A DNA stretch of 12,758 nucleotides from a bacterium. GTDB taxonomy: Bacteria; Actinomycetota; Thermoleophilia; Solirubrobacterales; 70-9. Positions 1 to 4,999 of this stretch are shown here, one piece after another. Both the position numbers and the translations under genes were made by a program. The stretch spans positions 1 to 12,758 of the forward strand of contig PKER01000259.1 in NCBI GenBank assembly GCA_002919115.1, read 5' to 3'. Below the pieces are notes generated by a model. It did not search any database. It saw only the letters and a list, made by a program, of their open reading frames with translations, and was not told the DNA's origin. Each line of letters starts with the position of its first letter. The stretch's first letter is position 1.

Positions 1-1
1 C

Positions 2-853
2 CCGGGCGAGGCCGAGCGCGCTGCGCTGCGCGGCGCGCTCGAGCCGCACGCCCTGGTCACCCAGGTCCGCTACCGCTCCACGCTCGCCCGCCAGAGCCCG
101 CTGCGCAAGAAGCGGATCGCCCGCCTCGACCTCGCCGTCGTAGCGGCCCAGCCCGGCCGCGAGGCCGAGGCGCTCGCGCTCGCCGCGGACTACGCGGAGC
201 GGCGCATGGGGCGCCTGTGCACGGTCTCATCGCCCGAGGGGGCGCCCGCGTGGGAGGCGGCGGTCGAGCGCGAGCGCTCGGGGCGCCCCGACGTGGAGTT
301 CGAGTCCCTGGGCGCCGGCGACGCGGCGGCGGCGCTCGTCGCCGAGCCCGGGCGCTTCGACGTGGTCGCGACCGCCCCCGCCCTGGGCGACGCCCTCATC
401 GGCCAGGCCATCGCGATCACCGGGACGCCGACGCTGTATGCGGCCGGCGTCGTGGGCGCGGGAGGGGCGGGCGCCTACTACCCGTTCGCCGCGGATCCCG
501 ACCAGCCCGACGGCTTTCAGAACCCGCTCGCGCTCGCGCTCGCGGCCGGCCTCGCCCTGCACCTCTCGCTCGGGCGCGACGACGACGGCACCGTGATCGA
601 GGACGCAGTCGACCTCGCGCTCGAGACCGGCCTGCGCACGCCCGACATCTACGCCGAGCAGCCCGGGGAGATGCGCGCGGCCACGCAGACCCTCCAGCGC
701 GCCCTGATGAAGCAGCTCGGCTGGGCGCTGGGCGCCGAGCAGCCGGAGGCCTCCGATGGCACCGGCTCCGGGGCCGACGCGGCGCCCGCAGACGGCCCCG
801 CCGACGGCGAGCCCGAGGCCGGCGCCCCGCCCACGGAGGGCGCGTCCTCGTGA
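2..853 (+). CDS. Isocitrate/isopropylmalate dehydrogenase-fold protein, catalytically degenerate (5' end outside window)
   Basis: The reading frame is open from the left edge to TGA 851-853, giving 283 visible residues; the start lies outside. The C-terminal half resembles the decarboxylating isocitrate/3-isopropylmalate dehydrogenase family: FDVVATAPALGDAL matches the FDVIVTxNLFGDILSD strand, FQNPLALALAAGLALHLSLG matches the ANPIAxILSAAMML helix, and GLRTPDIY matches the GxRTxDI ending. Family motifs needed for catalysis seem lost. The Lys of the HKANI loop is not visible (VSSPEGAPAW there), the second metal-binding Asp of GDxxSD is replaced (GDALIGQ), and the HGSAPDIAG cofactor loop reads YYPFAADPDQPDG. 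The last 30 or so residues are a low-complexity Ala/Pro/Gly/Asp/Glu tail. The fold is fairly secure from the spaced matches; activity is doubtful. A chaperonin paralog follows on the same strand. Confidence 0.72.
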   Translation, partial: PGEAERAALRGALEPHALVTQVRYRSTLARQSPLRKKRIARLDLAVVAAQPGREAEALALAADYAERRMGRLCTVSSPEGAPAWEAAVERERSGRPDVEFESLGAGDAAAALVAEPGRFDVVATAPALGDALIGQAIAITGTPTLYAAGVVGAGGAGAYYPFAADPDQPDGFQNPLALALAAGLALHLSLGRDDDGTVIEDAVDLALETGLRTPDIYAEQPGEMRAATQTLQRALMKQLGWALGAEQPEASDGTGSGADAAPADGPADGEPEAGAPPTEGASS

Positions 854-900
854 CCGCCCGCCGCGCACACCGGTCGATAAGGTTCCGCGCCGTGGGAGGA

Positions 901-928
901 GCCCCGCACGGTACCGGCGCTGCGGGGC
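901..928 (+). repeat. Inverted repeat in the leader of the chaperonin paralog
   Basis: GCCCCGCA at 901-908 is the perfect reverse complement of TGCGGGGC at 921-928, with a 12-nt loop. It lies between the dehydrogenase-like stop and the chaperonin start and ends 21 nt before the ATG. No T-run follows, so it is not a standard terminator. It could be an operator or mRNA hairpin, or chance in GC-rich DNA. It does not match the CIRCE element (TTAGCACTC-N9-GAGTGCTAA) that often controls groE genes. Confidence 0.3.
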
Positions 929-949
929 GCGTGTGAAGACCTGACGACG

Positions 950-2566
950 ATGGGGACCAAGCAGCTGCTCTTCAACGATGCCGCGCGCGGCGCCCTGCTC
1001 GCCGGGGTCGACGCCGTGGCCGACGCCGTCGAAGTCACGCTGGGCCCGCGGGGGCGCAACGTCCTCTACATCCGGCCCGAGGACAAGCCGACCCTGGACG
1101 AGGGCGGCCTCACGATCACCAACGACGGGGTGAGCGTCGCAAGCCAGCTGGAGTTCGCCGACCGCGCGAAGAACCTCGGCGCGACGCTCGTGCGCGAGGC
1201 CGCGGCCAACACCAACCACAACGCCGGCGACGGCACCACCACGGCGATCCTGCTCGCGCGCGCGATGCTCCGCGCGGGCCTCCACCGCATCGCCGCGGGC
1301 GCCGAGCCCGTCCCGCTGCGCCGGGGGATCGAGTGGGCCGTGGAGCGCGCGGTCGAGCACCTGCGCGAGCAGGCGATCGAGGTCGACGGCCGCGAGCAGC
1401 TCGAGCGCGTCGCGACGATCTCGGGCGGCGACCCCGAGGTCGCGAAGATGGTCGCCGACGCCTTCGACCGGCTCGGCCCGGACGCCGTGGTCACCGTCGA
1501 GCCCGGGCAGACCACCGAGATCGAGTACGAGATCACCTCGGGCACGAAGTGGAACCGCGGCTACATATCGCCGTACTTCATCACCAACGAGCAGCGCGGC
1601 GAGGCGGTGCTGGACGAGCCCTACATCCTGCTCGTCGACCGCAAGCTGGAGTCGGCGCACGAGCTGCTGCACGTCTTCGAGCTCGTCAAGGAGACGGGCA
1701 AGCCGCTGTTCATCGTCGCCCGGCGCGTCGACGGCGAGGCGCTCGCGATGCTGCTCGTCAACAAGTTCCAGGGCGTCCTGCAGTCGGCGGCGGCGATGCC
1801 CCCCGACTACGCGCTGCGCCGCCGGCGCATGATGGACGACATCGCGGTGATGACCGGCGGGAAGGTGGTCTCCGAGGAGAGCGGGCTCGAGCTCGACACC
1901 CTCACCCTCGACGACCTGGGCCGCGCCAACCGCGTGATCAGCGACCGGCACACCACCACGATCATCGAGGGCTGGGGCGACCCCGAGGAGATCGCCGCCC
2001 GGCGCAAGGCCATGCGCGAGGAGGCCCACGACACCGCGTACTCGTTCTACCGCCGCAAGTTCACCGAGCGCCAGACCCGGCTCGCCTCGCAGATCGCGCT
2101 GTTCCGGGTCGGCGCGCACACCGACGCGGAGATCACCGAGCGGCGCATGCGCCTCGACGACGCCGTCCAGGCGACGCGCGCGGCGCTCGAGGAGGGGATC
2201 GTCCCGGGCGGCGGCACCGCGTTCCTGCGCGCGCAGGAGGCGCTCGCGGGCTTCGAGGGGTCCGAGGACGAGGCGATCGGCGTCGGGATCGTGCGCGACG
2301 CGCTCGCCGACCCGGTCGCGCGGATCGCGTCCAACTCCGGCTTCGACGGGCAGGCGGTGCTGGCCCGCGTGCGCGAGATGGGGCCGCGCGAGGGCTTCGA
2401 CGCGTTCGCGGGCGTCTACGGCGACCTGGTCGAGCGCGGCGTGATCGACCCCGTGAAGGTCGTCCGCACCGCGCTCGAGAACGCGGCCTCCGTCGCGAAG
2501 ACGCTGCTGCTCGCCGAGGCCCTGGTGCTCGACCTGAGCGCCCCCGCCGAGGAGGAGCAGGGCTAG
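950..2566 (+). CDS. GroEL/Hsp60-family chaperonin paralog
   Basis: This 538-residue protein aligns with GroEL over its whole length. ATP-site motifs are present: TLGPRGRN (30-37), GDGTTT (93-98, Asp94 matching E. coli Asp87), LDDAVQATRAALEEG with the second catalytic Asp, VPGGG, and Asp in GVIDPVKV. The apical domain keeps GYISPYF and hydrophobic ALAMLLVN, so client or GroES contact is plausible. Differences include an insertion of about seven residues (around 41-51), WNRGY for FDRGY, PPDYALRRRR for the usual APGFGDRRK, ASQIALF for AGGVAVI, and an acidic EEEQG end instead of the Gly-Gly-Met tail. No groES is adjacent, so this is probably a specialised second copy, not the housekeeping chaperonin. 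The ATG at 950 is chosen because homology begins within a few codons; its ribosome site is weak (GAAG at 935-938). The gene may be cotranscribed with the one upstream. Confidence 0.93.
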   Translation: MGTKQLLFNDAARGALLAGVDAVADAVEVTLGPRGRNVLYIRPEDKPTLDEGGLTITNDGVSVASQLEFADRAKNLGATLVREAAANTNHNAGDGTTTAILLARAMLRAGLHRIAAGAEPVPLRRGIEWAVERAVEHLREQAIEVDGREQLERVATISGGDPEVAKMVADAFDRLGPDAVVTVEPGQTTEIEYEITSGTKWNRGYISPYFITNEQRGEAVLDEPYILLVDRKLESAHELLHVFELVKETGKPLFIVARRVDGEALAMLLVNKFQGVLQSAAAMPPDYALRRRRMMDDIAVMTGGKVVSEESGLELDTLTLDDLGRANRVISDRHTTTIIEGWGDPEEIAARRKAMREEAHDTAYSFYRRKFTERQTRLASQIALFRVGAHTDAEITERRMRLDDAVQATRAALEEGIVPGGGTAFLRAQEALAGFEGSEDEAIGVGIVRDALADPVARIASNSGFDGQAVLARVREMGPREGFDAFAGVYGDLVERGVIDPVKVVRTALENAASVAKTLLLAEALVLDLSAPAEEEQG

Positions 2567-2575
2567 TCGCCGGGG

Positions 2576-3241
2576 CTACGGGGCCTCGGTGTCGAGCGTG
2601 TAGCCGCGCGGCAGGCCCTTGATGCCGCCGAGGCGGCCCGGCGGCCAGTAGCGCAGGAAGGCCTGCCCGACCAGCCACTCGCGCGGGACCGGGCCCCAGT
2701 GGCGGCTGTCGATGCTGCCGCCGCGGTGGTCGCCCATCACGAAGTAGTGGTCCGCGGGGACCACGATCTCGCGCGGCAGCTCGCAGAGGCTGGGCGCGCG
2801 GCAGGGGATCGTGGCGAAGTCCTCGGTGAGCGGCTCGCCGTTCACCACGGGCGCGCCGCCGGCGATCGCGACGCGCTCGCCCGGCAGGGCGACGATGCGC
2901 TTCACGTACACCTCGTCGGCGTGCTCCGCCGTCGGCTCCGGGCACGGCGAGCGCCGCGGCCGCGGCACGCCGCAGCGCGCCTCCTCCCCGAGGGCCCCGA
3001 CGGGCGGGTGGAAGACGGCGAGGTCGCCGCGCTCGGGGTCGCCGAGGCGGTAGGCGAGGCGGTTGACCAGGATCCCCTCGCCGGGCATGAGGGTCGGCTC
3101 CATCGACTCGGACGGGATCCCGTAGGGGCGTACCAAGAGCGCCTGCACGGCGAACAGGACGAGCAGCCCAAGCGCGGCGGCAAGGCCGAGGCGCACCCAG
3201 CGCGCGCGCTCTGAGACGGGCGCTTCGGGCGGCGCGCTCAT
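2576..3241 (-). CDS. lepB: Signal peptidase I
   Basis: A 221-residue type I (Ser/Lys) signal peptidase that removes signal peptides from proteins leaving the Sec or Tat pathway. One N-terminal membrane segment (about 17-38) is followed by the catalytic motif PSESMEPT with nucleophile Ser46, then VYVKRIVALPGE with general base Lys114, and the GDHRGGSIDSR box (170-180), where the family usually has GDNR. The catalytic domain faces outside. Four cysteines in its exported part (90, 100, 147, 153) could form disulfides; the segment around 82-108 is an insertion between the substrate-binding and Lys motifs. It is the last gene of a three-gene minus-strand operon, 4 nt after the cyclophilin gene, and converges on the chaperonin gene with a 9-nt gap. 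Start is ATG at 3241-3239. Confidence 0.96.
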   Translation of the reverse strand: MSAPPEAPVSERARWVRLGLAAALGLLVLFAVQALLVRPYGIPSESMEPTLMPGEGILVNRLAYRLGDPERGDLAVFHPPVGALGEEARCGVPRPRRSPCPEPTAEHADEVYVKRIVALPGERVAIAGGAPVVNGEPLTEDFATIPCRAPSLCELPREIVVPADHYFVMGDHRGGSIDSRHWGPVPREWLVGQAFLRYWPPGRLGGIKGLPRGYTLDTEAP

Positions 3242-3245
3242 CGGC

Positions 3246-3911
3246 TCAGCGCCGCTCGATCGAGACCCCGAGGATGAAGATCGACACCACCGGCTGCTCG
3301 GTGGTGCCCGAGGGGTCGACCTGCGAGGCGATCTTGTTGATGGTCTTCTTGCCGCCGATCACGCGCCCGAGGATGGCGTACTGGGCGGGGAGCTCGGCCT
3401 CGCGGCCGGTGACGATGAAGAACGCGCTGCCCGACATGCCGGGGATGTCGGAGCGCGGGTTCGACATCGCCACGGTGAGGCGCGGGTAGCGGGTGGTCGG
3501 CGGCACGCGCTCGGTGACCGCGTAGCCGGGCCCGCCGAAGCCGGTCTGGCTGGGGTCGCCGGCCTCGATGAACTGGCCGGGGACGATCCGGTGGACCGAG
3601 GTGTTCACGTAGAAGTCGTGCTCGGCGAGGTGCACGAACGAGGCCACCGTGCGCGGGAAGCGCTCGCTGTCGAGGGCGATCTCGAACTTCCCGCAGTTGG
3701 TGCGGACCACGGCGACGAGCTTGCCGGGCGGCGGGGTCTTGGGCGGCTTGCCGATGTCGCGCTCGAGCTCGACCGGCGGGTTGAACTGCTCGCAGGGCGG
3801 AGGCGGCGCCTGCAGGAGCTGGGTCTGCGGCTCCTCGTCCCCGCCGCGCAGCAGCAGGAACGCGGCCGCGGCGGCGACCAGGGCGACGGGAATCAGGAGC
3901 CTGAGCCGCAC
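3246..3911 (-). CDS. Membrane-anchored cyclophilin-type peptidyl-prolyl isomerase
   Basis: A 221-residue protein with one N-terminal hydrophobic segment (about 4-21), a Pro-rich linker, and a cyclophilin domain from about 64 to the end, probably outside the membrane. Signature pieces are VASFVHLAEHDFYVNTSVHRIVPG in outline, EAGDPSQTGFGGPGY, SGSAFFIVTG and YAILGRVIGG. The catalytic Arg is kept (Arg108) and so is the SAFF phenylalanine, but the Phe and Gln of the HRxxPGFxxQGGD motif are Gln113 and Glu116, so isomerase activity may be altered. Cys40 and Cys73 could pair. No lipobox is present, so it is a signal-anchored protein, not a lipoprotein. The start is GTG at 3911-3909 with a strong ribosome site. 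It sits between the Cache lipoprotein and lepB genes, suggesting a role in folding exported proteins. Confidence 0.92.
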   Translation of the reverse strand: MRLRLLIPVALVAAAAAFLLLRGGDEEPQTQLLQAPPPPCEQFNPPVELERDIGKPPKTPPPGKLVAVVRTNCGKFEIALDSERFPRTVASFVHLAEHDFYVNTSVHRIVPGQFIEAGDPSQTGFGGPGYAVTERVPPTTRYPRLTVAMSNPRSDIPGMSGSAFFIVTGREAELPAQYAILGRVIGGKKTINKIASQVDPSGTTEQPVVSIFILGVSIERR

Positions 3912-3917
3912 GCCGCG

Positions 3918-3923
3918 CTCCTT
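3918..3923 (-). promoter_or_regulatory. Ribosome binding site of the cyclophilin gene, overlapping the upstream stop
   Basis: The minus strand reads AAGGAG, 6 nt before the GTG start at 3911. It overlaps the TAA stop (3924-3922) of the upstream lipoprotein gene. It fixes the GTG start and indicates translation re-initiation within an operon. Confidence 0.8.
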
Positions 3924-4800
3924 ACGGGATGCCCACCGCGACGCGCAGGCTGCCGTCGGCGAGCTCGGGGGCCGCGAACGCGTAGAGCCGCTCGCGCTCC
4001 TCGACCGCGATCGTCTCGGTGCCCGAATCGCGCTCCAGCATCGCGTCGACCAGCTCGTCGATCCCCTTCAGGCTGCGGCCGGTGAAGTAGCTGATCGACG
4101 GGCGCACGATCACCGTGCCGTTCTCGTCGGCGACCACGTAGTCCACTCCCTCCGAGCGCTCGAGGCTAGCGATGCGCGCGCCGAGCGCGTCCAGGGAGAT
4201 GCGCGCGAACAGGACGGCGCCGGGGATCGGCAGCGCGACCCCCAGGTAGCGGGCCTTGGTCTGCGCGTCGAACTCGTAGTCGCCGACGGCGAAGTCCGCG
4301 CGCTGGTAGGCGCGCTGGAAGAAGATCCGGTCGCCGATGTGGCGAGGGCCCTCGGCGCCGGCGGAGATGCACTCGGCCACGCCGCCGCCGTCGACCGTCG
4401 CCCGGCCGATCGCGAGCAGCTGCGGGTTCCGCCGCTGAAGCCGGGTGACGATCCGCGTGCAGACGCGGTTCGAGCGGCGCACGGCGCGCTCGTAGGCCCG
4501 CTGGTGGAGGTGGGCCTCGCGCGGCGTCTCGGCGTGGCCGTGCGCGTCGCCGTCCTCGCCGTCGTGGTCTTCGCCCGCGTGCGCGTCGACCTTCTCGGGG
4601 TCCACGAGGGCGATCCGCGGGTCGTCGCGCAGCTCGGCGAGCACGTCGCGCGCCTCGGCGAGCGCCGCGTCCACCTCCTGGGCCACGCGGTCCGCAAGCT
4701 CCTCGGCGCGGTCCGCGCGCTCGTCGCCGCAGCCCGCGACCGCGATCAGCAGCGCGAGCGCGCACGCCCAGCATCCCACCCGAGCTCGTCCGCCAAGCAT
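3922..4800 (-). CDS. Lipoprotein with a double Cache-like sensor domain
   Basis: A 292-residue predicted lipoprotein: hydrophobic signal 10-23 ending in the lipobox VAGC with Cys24. An Ala/Glu/Asp-rich helix (26-60) follows, then a His/Asp/Glu-rich stretch (72-98). The rest resembles the periplasmic dCache sensor fold: NPQLLAIGRATVDGGG, GDRIFFQRAYQRADFAVGDY, LGVALPIPG and LFARISLDALG form the first half, and YVVADENGTVIVRPSISYFTGRSL forms the membrane-proximal half. Such domains normally bind small ligands and are fused to histidine kinases, cyclases or chemoreceptors. Here no transmitter domain follows, so any signal must pass to a partner. It is the first gene of the operon with the cyclophilin and lepB. 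The ATG at 4800 lacks a clear ribosome site; GTG at codon 8 is an alternative. The Cache call rests on motif pattern only. Confidence 0.75.
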   Translation of the reverse strand: MLGGRARVGCWACALALLIAVAGCGDERADRAEELADRVAQEVDAALAEARDVLAELRDDPRIALVDPEKVDAHAGEDHDGEDGDAHGHAETPREAHLHQRAYERAVRRSNRVCTRIVTRLQRRNPQLLAIGRATVDGGGVAECISAGAEGPRHIGDRIFFQRAYQRADFAVGDYEFDAQTKARYLGVALPIPGAVLFARISLDALGARIASLERSEGVDYVVADENGTVIVRPSISYFTGRSLKGIDELVDAMLERDSGTETIAVEERERLYAFAAPELADGSLRVAVGIP

Positions 4801-4808
4801 TGGTCGGC

Positions 4809-4814
4809 ACGCTA
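4809..4814 (-). promoter_or_regulatory. Possible -10 element for a leaderless lipoprotein transcript
   Basis: The minus strand reads TAGCGT (TAnnnT pattern) followed by 8 nt and then the ATG at 4800. No Shine-Dalgarno sequence precedes the ATG. This spacing would place the transcript start at or near the A of the start codon. No good -35 hexamer is visible at the usual distance, so the call is tentative. Confidence 0.3.
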
Positions 4815-4864
4815 CCGGATACCAGGATGTTGTGGCTCGCCTGCGAACAAAGTCTGTTGCGTGG

Positions 4865-4894
4865 TTGACAGATCGCCGGGCGCCGATTTAGGAT
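4865..4894 (+). promoter_or_regulatory. Sigma70-type promoter of the Tat-exported TIM-barrel gene
   Basis: A perfect -35 hexamer TTGACA (4865-4870) is followed by an 18-nt spacer and the -10 hexamer TAGGAT (4889-4894), which matches TATAAT at four of six positions. Transcription would start near 4901, giving a leader of about 100 nt. In such GC-rich DNA the perfect -35 box upstream of a gene is convincing. Confidence 0.7.
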
Positions 4895-4919
4895 CGCGCC
4901 CGCAAGGAGTGAGCCGGGG

Positions 4920-4941
4920 GGCCCCCTTTTGCGCAGGGGGC
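4920..4941 (+). promoter_or_regulatory. Hairpin in the 5' leader
   Basis: GCCCCCT (4921-4927) pairs with AGGGGGC (4935-4941), a 7-bp stem with a 7-nt loop (TTTGCGC), just inside the predicted leader. A G-run at 4916-4921 directly precedes the C-run and could compete for it. A smaller GGCC-AAA-GGCC element lies at 4963-4973. These may affect mRNA stability or translation; they match no riboswitch class that I recognise. Confidence 0.4.
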
Positions 4942-4980
4942 GGAGCGGCTTGCAGTTACACCGGCCAAAGGCCAGTCCAG

Positions 4981-4988
4981 AGGAGGAG
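4981..4988 (+). promoter_or_regulatory. Ribosome binding site AGGAGGAG
   Basis: A strong purine-rich AGGAGGAG lies 11 nt before the ATG at 5000. It is only immediately upstream of another ATG at 4989, which opens a four-codon frame ending in TGA at 5001-5003. The ATG at 5000 is chosen because it gives a complete twin-arginine signal. Confidence 0.75.
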
Positions 4989-4999
4989 ATGAATTCGCG

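Noticed and set aside
854..949. CIRCE/HrcA operator upstream of the chaperonin gene
   Set aside because: No TTAGCACTC-N9-GAGTGCTAA-like sequence is present; only a GC-rich 8-bp inverted repeat is seen.
227..2119. A minus-strand open frame of about 630 codons opposite the dehydrogenase-like and chaperonin genes
   Set aside because: The plus-strand chaperonin homology is continuous across it and the antisense translation has no recognisable motif.
4909..4992. Small frame of 27 codons starting at GTG in the leader of the TIM-barrel gene
   Set aside because: The purine-rich AAGGAG at 4904-4909 directly abuts the GTG, too close for use; the peptide has no regulatory codon run, and the region is better explained as a structured leader.
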